Below are positions 26,614 through 35,215 of a stretch of 64,000 nt of DNA, one piece after another. The stretch covers positions 1 through 64,000 of the forward strand of contig NZ_PVEN01000007.1 of NCBI RefSeq assembly GCF_002973525.1, given 5' to 3'. This DNA comes from Paraburkholderia sp. BL21I4N1. Its GTDB lineage: Bacteria > Pseudomonadota > Gammaproteobacteria > Burkholderiales > Burkholderiaceae. A program made the position numbers and the translations under genes. The notes under the pieces were generated by a model, which saw only the letters and a program-made list of their open reading frames with translations, made no database searches and was not told the origin of the DNA. The first letter of the stretch is position 1. Every line of letters starts with the position of its first letter.

Positions 26614-27654
26614 ATGAGTAAGAGTATTGCGATTGTTACAGGCATCACGGGACAAGACGGCGCGTATCTCGCAGAGCTTTTGTTGAACAAGGGTTACGTC
26701 GTATACGGCACCTATCGCCGTACCAGTTCGGTCAATTTCTGGAGAATTGAAGAGGTGGGCGTATCGGCGCATCCGAATCTCCACCTGATCGAGTACGATC
26801 TAACGGATCTCTCGTCGAGTATCCGCTTGCTTCAGCAAACCGGTGCCACGGAGGTGTACAACCTCGCGGCCCAAAGCTTCGTTGGCGTGTCTTTCGACCA
26901 GCCGATCACGACCGCCGAGATCACCGGCGTTGGCCCCGTCAATCTTCTCGAGGCCATCCGGATCGTCAATCCGGCGATCCGCTTCTATCAGGCAAGCACG
27001 TCGGAGATGTTCGGTAAGGTGCAGGCTATTCCGCAAGTGGAAAGCACACCGTTTTATCCGCGTAGTCCCTACGGTGTTGCCAAACTGTACGCGCACTGGA
27101 TGACGATCAATTACCGCGAAAGTTACAACATCTTCGGTTGCAGCGGGATTCTCTTCAATCACGAATCTCCGCTGCGCGGCCGCGAGTTCGTGACCCGGAA
27201 AATTACCGATAGCATCGCCAAAATCAGTCTGGGCAAGCTGGACGCGCTCGAACTCGGTAATCTCGATGCGAAACGCGACTGGGGCTTCGCCAAGGAATAC
27301 GTCGAAGGTATGTGGCGCATGCTGCAAGCGGACAAGCCCGACACTTACGTGTTGGCCACGAATCGCACGGAAACCGTGCGCGATTTCGTTTCGATGGCCG
27401 GTAAGGCCGCTGGTCTGGATATTCGTTGGGAAGGTAAAGACGAGAACGAAGTGGGCTATCTCGTCACGTCAGGCAAGCCGATCGTTAAAATCAATCCGAA
27501 ATTTTATCGGCCGGCCGAGGTCGAGTTGCTGATCGGCGACCCCGCAAAGGCGCGTGCCGAACTCGGTTGGGAGCCCCGGACAAACCTGGAGGAGCTTTGC
27601 CAGATGATGGTGGAAGCGGATATCCGTCGCAACAAAAGCGGATTCTCGTTCTAG
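26614..27654 (+). CDS. gmd: GDP-mannose 4,6-dehydratase
   Basis: 346 residues of the extended SDR family. NAD(P)-binding GITGQDGAYLAELLL, the YRRTSSVNFWRIEE substrate loop, the catalytic S-T-x-Y-x3-K set (ASTSEMFG; YPRSPYGVAKLYAHW), and NHESPLRGREFVTRKIT are all characteristic of Gmd. It converts GDP-D-mannose, made by ManC in this same locus, into GDP-4-keto-6-deoxymannose. No reductase such as RMD or GMER is found in the window. In B. pseudomallei the related WcbK acts on a GDP-heptose, but the heptose-activating genes are not seen here, so mannose is the likelier substrate. Confidence 0.9.
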   Translation: MSKSIAIVTGITGQDGAYLAELLLNKGYVVYGTYRRTSSVNFWRIEEVGVSAHPNLHLIEYDLTDLSSSIRLLQQTGATEVYNLAAQSFVGVSFDQPITTAEITGVGPVNLLEAIRIVNPAIRFYQASTSEMFGKVQAIPQVESTPFYPRSPYGVAKLYAHWMTINYRESYNIFGCSGILFNHESPLRGREFVTRKITDSIAKISLGKLDALELGNLDAKRDWGFAKEYVEGMWRMLQADKPDTYVLATNRTETVRDFVSMAGKAAGLDIRWEGKDENEVGYLVTSGKPIVKINPKFYRPAEVELLIGDPAKARAELGWEPRTNLEELCQMMVEADIRRNKSGFSF

Positions 27655-27717
27655 GCAATGACAGACCGTACGGATCGACGTGGGGAAGAAGAGATGGGTA
27701 ATGCCGGAGCGCAATAG

Positions 27718-28830
27718 GTGAAGTTAATCTTTTCGGTGGATGCCTTGGTGCCGCCGCTCACAGGTATTGGGCGTTACACGTGGGAACTGGCGCGCCATTA
27801 CTCGGCGCAAAGGTGGAATGTCGACTCCGTGCGGTTTTTTCGACCCAATGAATGGATTACCGATCCCGAGGAATTGCTTCGATCACCCATGCCGGGCAGA
27901 AAGCGCGGGTATCTGCGGCGGCAAATACCGAAAAGTTGGCGCGCCTGGGCACTCGGGAAGCAGATGCGAGGCGCTGTCTTTCACGCGCCCAATTACTTCC
28001 TGCCTGATTGCGTGGATTCGGGGATCGTTACCGTACACGATCTGTCGGTTTTCAAGTATCCGGAAACCCATCCGCTTCAGCGCCGGCGGCATTTCGAGGC
28101 CGGGTTCGCTTCGACATTGGCGCGTGCTGCTCACATCATCACCGACTCAGAAGCGATCAGGCTTGAGGTGGCTGATTTTTTCGGCTGGCCGTTGGACAGG
28201 ATTACGGCCATTCCGTTGGGCGTGAGCGAAGCGTTTAGACCGCGACTGGAATATGAGCTGGCTGAATTCTTGCGAAATCGAGGTCTCGTTTTTGGTAATT
28301 ATTCGCTTTGTGTGTCCACTCTGGAGCCGCGCAAAAGGGTCGATCAACTTGTCCGTGCTTATGGCCGCTTGCCGATTGCCTGGCGGCAGAGATTTCCGCT
28401 TGTGCTCGCAGGCAGCAGCGGGTGGCTCAGCGAGGATCTTCAAATTGAATTGAAACGCGGTGAGGAGGAAGGATGGCTCCGCTATCTGGGCTTTGTGCCC
28501 GAGGCCGAGTTGCCTGAGTTGTACGCGGGCGCGCGGGCATTTTTCTTTCCCTCGGCGTATGAGGGTTTCGGATTGCCTGTTCTCGAAGCGTTGGCGAGCG
28601 GTGTACCGACCTTGACCTCCAATTGTTCGTCATTGCCGGAGGTGGCCGGCGGCGCCGCATGGCTGGTCCAGCCGGATGATGCTGATGCGCTGCTGGACGG
28701 TATCGAACATGTGCTGCTGGACGATGCGTGGCGCGCGGCTGCGGTGGAGCGAGGTCTGCGCGTCGCAGGGCAGAGAAACTGGGCGGCCTGCGCGAGTCAG
28801 ACCCTTGAACTCTGCCGCCTTTTTGCCTGA
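27718..28830 (+). CDS. GT4 family glycosyltransferase
   Basis: 370 residues with a GTG start. The opening FSVDALVPPLTGIGRYTWELARHY is typical of mannosyl/rhamnosyl-type GT4 enzymes; the second domain has CVSTLEPRKRVDQLVRAY, and the donor site is YEGFGLPVLEALASGVPTLTS with both glutamates. It follows gmd and may use its GDP-sugar product. It converges on the minus-strand glycosyltransferase with only seven bases between stops and no evident terminator. Confidence 0.82.
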   Translation: MKLIFSVDALVPPLTGIGRYTWELARHYSAQRWNVDSVRFFRPNEWITDPEELLRSPMPGRKRGYLRRQIPKSWRAWALGKQMRGAVFHAPNYFLPDCVDSGIVTVHDLSVFKYPETHPLQRRRHFEAGFASTLARAAHIITDSEAIRLEVADFFGWPLDRITAIPLGVSEAFRPRLEYELAEFLRNRGLVFGNYSLCVSTLEPRKRVDQLVRAYGRLPIAWRQRFPLVLAGSSGWLSEDLQIELKRGEEEGWLRYLGFVPEAELPELYAGARAFFFPSAYEGFGLPVLEALASGVPTLTSNCSSLPEVAGGAAWLVQPDDADALLDGIEHVLLDDAWRAAAVERGLRVAGQRNWAACASQTLELCRLFA

Positions 28831-28837
28831 AGGCGAA

Positions 28838-30109
28838 CTACGCCAGGTCGGCGAGCAGATGCTTCAATTGCGTCGCGCTTTCCGCCCAACTCAGGCATTG
28901 CATGGCTTGGCTCGATGGCGCTTTATGAAGTGCCAGAAGGTCGAGCCATTGATTGATTTGCGGCGCGAGTTCCGCTCCAGATGCTGCGTTGAAATACGTC
29001 GCGTGTTCGTTAGCGACTTCCCGGAACACCGGGATGTCACGCGCAAGGATCGGCAATCCAAAGTGCGCGGCTTCAATTAGCGGTAGGCCGAAACCTTCGG
29101 CTTCCGACGCAAAGATCAGACCGTCGAACGACGAGTACATTTCAGACAGCTGTTCGTCAGTCGCATTGTCAAGCCAGATCAGCCGCTTGCCCCACTGTGG
29201 GTGTGTCCGCAGTCGGCTCACCAGTTTTTCGACATGCCAGCCGGTTTTTCCGGCAATGACAAGCGTAGCGTTGGCGTTGTTCGCCCAGAGAGTTTCGAAC
29301 GCATCCAGCACCAGCGCGTGGCCTTTGCGCGGTTCGAGCGTGCCGACCATCATGATCGTTTGACCGGTCAGCGGGCGTCGATGCGTGGAAGGCGTCGCTG
29401 AAGCGTCGATCGACGAATGCGTCATGTGAGCGCTCAAATCCGCGCCGAGATGAAACCAGCGCACGTCGAGGTTGTTCGTTGCAGGGCCGAGTCTGTTATC
29501 CAGCCATGTTTGAGTTTCCTTTGCGACGGTGCGGGAAATGCAAAAAACCGCATCCGCGTGAATCGTCAACGTATTCAACCAGCGCCGGAACGATTTCCGC
29601 GCGACCGGCGTGAACCACTGTGCGTTGGTCAAAGGCAGCAGGTCATACACGATGAAACACTGGCGGACGCCTCGGGCGCGCCATTCGAGCAGATCGAACT
29701 GGCGGTAGGGAAGCGCGCGTCCGGATAAGTCCAGTCCGAGAAAGATGTCCCCATTCGTGACGCGAATGGGTGCAGTCGAGGCAGAAGGCTCCGCGTCTGT
29801 TAGTGGGCCGGGATAGCTGTCCGCATACTCATAAGCGCGCTTGCGGGTCGCCCGAACGGGGCGGACCTCGAACCCGTCCGGAGGCGAAGCAATAAGTTGG
29901 GTAAGCAGGGAGCGAACTACACGTTGAATGCCGGTGCCCGCGTCGTGCGCTGCAATGATCGAAACGTCGACGAGTAATTGCCGCCTTGGTTGGGCGGTAA
30001 CGCGAGTACCGGCCGCTGCGTGTACAGCCTTTCGAGCACGCGCGGCGAGCCACGCTGGACCTCGCGCAACCACGAGACGAAGGAGCAGCGCTTTAAGACG
30101 GTTGCTCAA
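28838..30109 (-). CDS. GT4 family glycosyltransferase
   Basis: 423 residues. The GT-B second domain begins IMMVGTLEPRKGHALVLDAF, and the donor site reads EAEGFGLPLIEAAHFGLPILARD. The start LLVDVSIIAAHDAGTGIQRVVRSLL is typical of capsule GT4 enzymes that resemble WcbB/WcbE-type transferases. It is the last gene of the kpsE-kpsM-kpsT transcript, 42 bases after kpsT. A sugar-specific role is not readable. Confidence 0.82.
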   Translation of the reverse strand: MSNRLKALLLRLVVARGPAWLAARARKAVHAAAGTRVTAQPRRQLLVDVSIIAAHDAGTGIQRVVRSLLTQLIASPPDGFEVRPVRATRKRAYEYADSYPGPLTDAEPSASTAPIRVTNGDIFLGLDLSGRALPYRQFDLLEWRARGVRQCFIVYDLLPLTNAQWFTPVARKSFRRWLNTLTIHADAVFCISRTVAKETQTWLDNRLGPATNNLDVRWFHLGADLSAHMTHSSIDASATPSTHRRPLTGQTIMMVGTLEPRKGHALVLDAFETLWANNANATLVIAGKTGWHVEKLVSRLRTHPQWGKRLIWLDNATDEQLSEMYSSFDGLIFASEAEGFGLPLIEAAHFGLPILARDIPVFREVANEHATYFNAASGAELAPQINQWLDLLALHKAPSSQAMQCLSWAESATQLKHLLADLA

Positions 30110-30151
30110 GCTGCGCCCCTCGTGCGGCCGACGCGTTGTTCAACCCCATCG

Positions 30152-30805
30152 CTAGCCCGCATTTTCCTGATAGAAAGTGTAGGCTTCTTCGATATTGTCG
30201 AACGTGTGAAGTTTGCCGCGCACCAGCACAGCAGCACTATCGCAGTGCTCGCGTATGTAACCCGCGTCATGACTGACAATGATCAGCGAGCGGTCGGTGC
30301 GTTTTTCGAAGAGTTCCTGATGGCACTTCGCGTGGAATCGGCTGTCACCCACCGCAATGATTTCGTCGATCAGAAAGCAGTCGAATTCGATAGCCATGGA
30401 GATCGCGAATGCCAGTCGTGCACGCATGCCTGCCGAGTAGGTTTTGACAGGCTCACGTAAGTAGTACCCAAGCTCGGAGAACTCCTGTACGAACGGCTCG
30501 GCGGCTTTAGCGTCGGCCCCGTACACTCTGCAGATGAAGCGCAGATTGTCCATCCCGGTCAGGCTGCCCTGAAACGCGCCACCGAATGCGAGCGGCCAGG
30601 ACACGCTCATGTTGCGCAGAATCCGCCCGGAGGTCGGGAGTTCCGCGCCGCTAATCATGCGGATGAGGGTCGATTTGCCCGCGCCGTTGCGGCCGAGAAT
30701 GCCGACGTTTTCCCCTTTTGCCACGCGCAAATTGACGTCGGCGAGCACGCGCTTGCGTCCTTGCCGCGTGTGGTAGTCCTTGCAAAGCTTTTGCAGTTCG
30801 ATCAT
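30152..30805 (-). CDS. kpsT: Capsule exporter ATPase KpsT
   Basis: 217 residues: Walker A GRNGAGKST, Q-loop region, signature YSAGMRARLAFA, Walker B CFLIDE and switch histidine in IVSHD. This size and the YSAGM signature are typical of KpsT/CtrD, which power export of group 2 capsule; Wzt proteins that bind the chain end carry a C-terminal domain that is absent here. The start overlaps the kpsM stop by four bases. Equivalent to wzt2 in the B. pseudomallei locus. Confidence 0.93.
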   Translation of the reverse strand: MIELQKLCKDYHTRQGRKRVLADVNLRVAKGENVGILGRNGAGKSTLIRMISGAELPTSGRILRNMSVSWPLAFGGAFQGSLTGMDNLRFICRVYGADAKAAEPFVQEFSELGYYLREPVKTYSAGMRARLAFAISMAIEFDCFLIDEIIAVGDSRFHAKCHQELFEKRTDRSLIIVSHDAGYIREHCDSAAVLVRGKLHTFDNIEEAYTFYQENAG

Positions 30806-31593
30806 TCCGGCTCCACACGTTTGCTGGCGTCGGCGACCAGAAACAGTCCACAGAACAGAAGCGTGAGATCGGTAAAGATCATGTATTCAATGTTGTAGTG
30901 CGGTTTCACGAGCGAACCAAAGTATCCGCTGCGCAGCATTTCGACGCCGTGCACCATGGGCAGCAGCAGCGCCAGCTTTTGCACGCTTTCCGGAAGCCAG
31001 TTCACCATGAAGACGGCACCGGATAGCGGAAACATCAGATAAGCGATGGTGTGCCAAACCCGCTCGACTACTTCGCTACGCTCGCTGAGTGCGCCAATGG
31101 TGAGTCCGATGCCGGTTCCGAAAATGCACAGAAAAAGCCACCCGAAGATCATCAGCGAGATATTCGCCGGCGGCGCCATCATGCCGAGCGTGACAAAGAA
31201 TACAGTCAGAAACAAAAAAGACAGCGACGCGCCGGTCACTTCGAGAATGATGCGTGACAGAAAAAGATCGATGACGCGAACATTGCGGTGATATAGCAAG
31301 CTCTGGTTCGGCATGATCGCCAGCGAACACCGGTTCGCGCAATTGCGCCATACGAGAACCGACGAATACCCGGTCACGGCAAACGCCGTGATGGGAAGAT
31401 TCGATCCGTGCACCGATTTGGACGCGGTCCAGAGTGCCGTAATCCCGAGTGTGAACACCATGGGCTCAAAGAAGACCCAGAGAAATCCGATGTTGTGTCG
31501 TCCGTACCGGGTCAGGATCTCGCGCATCAGCAGCGCGCCAACCACTCGCAATTGGATTCTCATCGACCTGAAGAGCGGGGTATTGTGTTGCAT
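30802..31593 (-). CDS. kpsM: Capsule exporter permease KpsM
   Basis: 263 residues, six predicted transmembrane helices of the ABC-2 type. Features of the family are RELLTRYG-like MREILTRYGRHNIGFLWVF near the start, and the late VHGVEMLRSGYFG. It forms the inner-membrane pore for the lipid-linked polysaccharide with KpsT. GGGGG lies six bases before the ATG. It overlaps kpsT and follows kpsE by 15 bases. Equivalent to wzm2 in B. pseudomallei. Confidence 0.93.
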   Translation of the reverse strand: MQHNTPLFRSMRIQLRVVGALLMREILTRYGRHNIGFLWVFFEPMVFTLGITALWTASKSVHGSNLPITAFAVTGYSSVLVWRNCANRCSLAIMPNQSLLYHRNVRVIDLFLSRIILEVTGASLSFLFLTVFFVTLGMMAPPANISLMIFGWLFLCIFGTGIGLTIGALSERSEVVERVWHTIAYLMFPLSGAVFMVNWLPESVQKLALLLPMVHGVEMLRSGYFGSLVKPHYNIEYMIFTDLTLLFCGLFLVADASKRVEPE

Positions 31594-31608
31594 GATGCCC
31601 CCGGGTCG

Positions 31609-32775
31609 TCAGTCGTGGTGTTCGCGAACGCCTGCGAGCAGCAGACTCAGGACGCCCCAAAGGAGCATGCCCAGCGCAAAGACTTCAAAAATCGACTTCA
31701 ACCGTTTCGGTTCGATTGCTACGTCGGGCGTGTTCGGCTCTACCAGTCGTTCCAGGTACAGTTGCTTGCGTTGCGCTTCGGCGCGCGCGTTTTCTAGCGC
31801 GGACATGGCCGAGGCTAACTGCTTGTCGGCAAATTGCGAGTCGAGTTGCAAGCGCGCATACGCCGCAGCCTTATTCGAAAGGGAATTCTTTCCGCCGGTC
31901 ACCCCTCCGGTTGCTCCTTGCACCTGCTTTTCGAGCGTGGCGATACTTGTCTTGAGGACTGGAATTTGCGGATTCTGAGGCGCAATGGACTGCAGTTGGA
32001 TGAGTTGAGTTTGCGCGGCGAACAATTGCGTTTGCAGCGCGGTCACCTGCTGAAGTTGCAATGCGGATTGTTTGTCCGGATCGAATACCGTGTAAGAGTC
32101 ACGGTAGGTGGCGAGCGCCGCCGCAGCGTCTTTCGCTTTGCCGGCGGCGATGTCGACCTGGCTCTGAGCGAACTGGACGGTGTCCGCAGCGGCTCGACTG
32201 TTCATTCGATTGACGAGGTGTTCGCTCATTTCCAGCAGTGTCTCGTTGATCTTCGCTGCGTCCTCCGCCGTGTAGCCGCGAATCTGAAGCGTAGTAATAG
32301 CTGACGTCGAATCGAAATCCACCGAAACGATGTGCTTGCCGTAGTACTTCCACAGCGCTTCGAAGCTGTCGTCCAGCTTGCGCGAAAAATGGCTCAGCAC
32401 GTCGCCGTGATTGCCGTATGCGTCGGCAATATAGTCGCCCTGATTGAGTTCTTTAAGCGCGTCTCGCGATTGAATATAGTCAATCACGGGATAGGTATCG
32501 TCCTGCGCACGCGAAAACCCTGTACCTTGCAGCAGCGCCCCCACCACACTCGTCTGATTCTGCCGTTGCGCACTGCGCACCACAAACCGCGACTCCGAGA
32601 CATAAATGTCCGAAGCAATCAGCCCGAAATACACAATGGCAATCGTGGTCGGTACGACGACCGTCAGCGCAAAAATGCGATTGACGCCCTTGATACGTTC
32701 GACCAGCCCTTTCTTTTTCCCCGAAGGCGGCAGCGCCCCGTTGTTGCTAGATACTGTTTCCAACGTCTTATCCAA
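31609..32775 (-). CDS. kpsE: Capsule export inner-membrane protein KpsE (WcbD-like)
   Basis: About 388 residues. A transmembrane helix (FALTVVVPTTIAIVYFGLIAS) follows 30-odd cytoplasmic residues, then a large periplasmic part with a long coiled coil (about residues 175-330), and a C-terminal helix (FEVFALGMLLWGVLSLLLAGV). This is the polysaccharide co-polymerase/MPA layout of KpsE/CtrC, which bridges KpsM and the outer-membrane channel. The TTG at 32775 is chosen because GGAAGAA lies eight bases upstream and the resulting N-terminus matches the length of E. coli KpsE. ATG codons at 32862 or 32937 would add unusual Cys-rich residues. First gene of kpsE-kpsM-kpsT-GT. Confidence 0.85.
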   Translation of the reverse strand: MDKTLETVSSNNGALPPSGKKKGLVERIKGVNRIFALTVVVPTTIAIVYFGLIASDIYVSESRFVVRSAQRQNQTSVVGALLQGTGFSRAQDDTYPVIDYIQSRDALKELNQGDYIADAYGNHGDVLSHFSRKLDDSFEALWKYYGKHIVSVDFDSTSAITTLQIRGYTAEDAAKINETLLEMSEHLVNRMNSRAAADTVQFAQSQVDIAAGKAKDAAAALATYRDSYTVFDPDKQSALQLQQVTALQTQLFAAQTQLIQLQSIAPQNPQIPVLKTSIATLEKQVQGATGGVTGGKNSLSNKAAAYARLQLDSQFADKQLASAMSALENARAEAQRKQLYLERLVEPNTPDVAIEPKRLKSIFEVFALGMLLWGVLSLLLAGVREHHD

Positions 32776-33180
32776 ACTGAATAGTTCTTCCAATCCCCTT
32801 GCCGCCTGAAAAGTGTGGCAAAGAGAAGGGCGGGAGCGCCCGCAAAAGATCTGCAACTCCATACGAGCGCAAACGTTTTGCACGAGCCAATGCGAATCCT
32901 TACGCGATGTTTTTTCGTGCTTGCAAACGCGCGACATGCGCGCAAAGCATTACACGAAACATCAATAACGTATGCCTTCTCGACAGAGCAAGGGCGGCCG
33001 ATTATAGCCATGCGCTATGCCTCGCGCTATCCCGCCTTCTTATCCTTCCAACAAATTTCCTGATTTTTCTTACCCTTCCTTATGTTTTATGCCGTAATGA
33101 TGTATTCTCCGAAGCTTGCTTAAGACCGGCAAGCCACTATTCAAACGATTCCGAGGTTTTCAGGGGAAAGTCGCGTCGGT
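32776..33180. promoter_or_regulatory. Divergent kpsE / kpsS intergenic region
   Basis: About 400 bases between two divergent capsule transcripts. The right half (33040-33120) is pyrimidine-rich and AT-rich compared with the flanks (CTGATTTTTCTTACCCTTCC and similar runs), as expected for promoters. No exact -35/-10 pair could be fixed with confidence, and no small gene is seen. Confidence 0.45.
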
Positions 33181-34437
33181 ATGACGTTCTTTTGCTCTCG
33201 CGCTCGGGCCGCTTTTCGACGTACTGACATGCACCGTTCCTTTCTCGCCCTGCAAGGCACGGCTTCTCCGTTCTTTAGCCGACTTGCGATTGCATTGCGC
33301 GAGCGCGGCCATGCGGTCCGAAGAGTTAATTTTTGCGGCGGCGATCTGGTGTACGCCGGAAATGGCGATGCTCAAAATTTCAGCGGCCAGCTCAGCGAGT
33401 TAGGCGACTGGTATGCCAATCAAGTGAAACGCAACAGCGTTACCGACGTTTTAATGTTCGGTGACTGCCGCGACATTCACCGTCAAATGCATCCCATTGC
33501 ACAAGCCAACGGGTTGCGCGTCCACGTTTTCGAAGAAGGTTATGTCCGCCCGCATTGGCTGACGCTGGAAAAGCATGGCGTCAACGGCCGTTCGCCATTG
33601 CCGCGCGACCCCGCCTGGTATCTTGATCAGCGCCGAGTCACGCCGCCCGGTCCGCCCGGCCAGCCGACCGGCTATAACCTCTACGAACGCGCATTCCACG
33701 ACATCCGCTACCGCGGCGCGAATACGCTATTCGCTACGCGCTTTCCGCATTACCGCAGCCATCGTCCGAGAAACGGGTTCTTCGAGTACTCCGGACTGGC
33801 CGTTCGCGCATTGCGGCAACGCCAGCATCATCGTGATTCCGACAAGGTCACACGCGAGTTGCTGGAAGCCGGCCACGCGTACTACATCTTCCCGCTGCAA
33901 TTGAATTCGGACGCGCAGATAGTCGTCCATTCGCCGTTCGACAGCGTGCGCGAGGCGATCGTCAAAGTACTGACTTCGTTCGCGCGTCACGCGCCGGCCG
34001 ACAGTTGGCTCATCATCAAGAACCATCCGCTCGACACCGGCCTGATCGACTATCGTCGTCATGCCGAGCAACTCGCGCGTGAACTGGGCATGGCCGAGCG
34101 TCTGCGTTTCATCGATGCCGGCCATCTGCCGACGCTGCTCGATCACGCACGCGGCGCCGTCGTGGTGAACAGCACGGTCGGTTTGTCGGCGCTGCATCAC
34201 CGTCGGCCGCTGATCGCGTTGGGCACCGCCATCTACGGCATGCCGGGTCTCACGTGGCAGGGCTCGCTGGGCGACTTCTGGCGGCACGCCGAAGCGCCCG
34301 ACATGCACCTGTACCAGGCATTTCTTGACTACGTGGTGCACCACACCCAGATCAACGGCGACTTCTACACGCGCAGCGGCATCGCGATGGCGACGGCCGG
34401 TGCGGTGCGGCGACTCGAGGCGGCCTCGCATGCGTAA
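33181..34437 (+). CDS. kpsS: Capsule Kdo-transferase KpsS (WcbO-like)
   Basis: 418 residues. FLALQGTASPFFSRLAIALRERGH near the N-terminus, MFGDCRDIHR, VHVFEEGYVRPHWLTLE and LIIKNHPLDTGLIDYR follow the KpsS/LipB pattern in order. KpsS adds the first Kdo to the phospholipid acceptor before KpsC extends the linker. The ATG at 33181 has GGGGAAA eleven bases upstream; the ATG at 33229 would start directly at the conserved part. It ends eight bases inside the next gene, the SDR, and heads the kpsS-SDR-sulfatase-PKS unit, the same order as wcbO-wcbP-wcbQ-wcbR. Confidence 0.9.
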   Translation: MTFFCSRARAAFRRTDMHRSFLALQGTASPFFSRLAIALRERGHAVRRVNFCGGDLVYAGNGDAQNFSGQLSELGDWYANQVKRNSVTDVLMFGDCRDIHRQMHPIAQANGLRVHVFEEGYVRPHWLTLEKHGVNGRSPLPRDPAWYLDQRRVTPPGPPGQPTGYNLYERAFHDIRYRGANTLFATRFPHYRSHRPRNGFFEYSGLAVRALRQRQHHRDSDKVTRELLEAGHAYYIFPLQLNSDAQIVVHSPFDSVREAIVKVLTSFARHAPADSWLIIKNHPLDTGLIDYRRHAEQLARELGMAERLRFIDAGHLPTLLDHARGAVVVNSTVGLSALHHRRPLIALGTAIYGMPGLTWQGSLGDFWRHAEAPDMHLYQAFLDYVVHHTQINGDFYTRSGIAMATAGAVRRLEAASHA

Positions 34438-35215
34438 CACCGCGCCACGCCACATTGTCATTACCGGCGCGAGCGCGGGGCTCGGCCGCGCGCTTGCGCA
34501 CGCGTATGCGGAGCCCGGTGTGGTGCTCGGTCTGATCGGCCGCGACGCGGAACGTCTCGACGCGGTAGCGCGAACATGCCGCGCGCAGGGCGCGCAAGTC
34601 GACGCCGGTCGGCTCGATGTGCGCGATGGCGCGGCGATGCAAACCTGGCTCGACCAGTTCGACGACCGTCATCCGATCGATCTGCTGATCGCCAACGCCG
34701 GCGCGGCCAGCACGCTCGCATCCGCGCAGGACTGGGAAGGGCTGGCGCGCACGGCGGCGATCGTCGACACCAATTTTTACGGCGCGATCCACGCGGCGCT
34801 GCCGGTTATTGCCCGCATGCGTCCGCGCAAAAGCGGCCAGGTCGCGCTCATCAGTTCGATCGCCGCGCTGCGCGGCATGGCGATTTCCCCCGCTTATTGC
34901 GCCAGCAAATCGGCAATCAAAGCGTATGGCGACTCCGTCCGTCCGATCCTCGCGCGCGACGGCGTGCGTATGTCGATCGTCTTGCCGGGCTTCGTGAAGA
35001 CCGCGATGAGCGACGTCTTCCCCGGCGACAAACCGTTCCTCTGGTCGGCGGAGAAAGCCGCGAAGCACATTCAGCGCAAATTGCAACGCGGCCGCGCCGA
35101 AATAGCATTCCCGGGTCTGCTGGCGTTCGGCATGCGTCTTCTGCCGTTGCTGCCCGCAGTCGTGGCCGACGCGATTCTCGGCGGTCTGTCGTACCTGCCA
35201 CGCGAGGAGCGCTGA
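34430..35215 (+). CDS. wcbP: Short-chain dehydrogenase/reductase (WcbP-like)
   Basis: 261 residues of the classical SDR family: cofactor motif TGASAGLGRAL, NAG, catalytic SSIAALRG and YCASK. The C-terminus has hydrophobic segments (LLAFGMRLLPLLPAVVADAI), which suggests membrane contact, as in SDRs that act on lipids. It overlaps kpsS by eight bases. Because it sits with a polyketide synthase and an oxoamine synthase, reduction of a 3-keto lipid intermediate is a reasonable guess, but the family alone does not tell. Confidence 0.85.
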   Translation: MRNTAPRHIVITGASAGLGRALAHAYAEPGVVLGLIGRDAERLDAVARTCRAQGAQVDAGRLDVRDGAAMQTWLDQFDDRHPIDLLIANAGAASTLASAQDWEGLARTAAIVDTNFYGAIHAALPVIARMRPRKSGQVALISSIAALRGMAISPAYCASKSAIKAYGDSVRPILARDGVRMSIVLPGFVKTAMSDVFPGDKPFLWSAEKAAKHIQRKLQRGRAEIAFPGLLAFGMRLLPLLPAVVADAILGGLSYLPREER

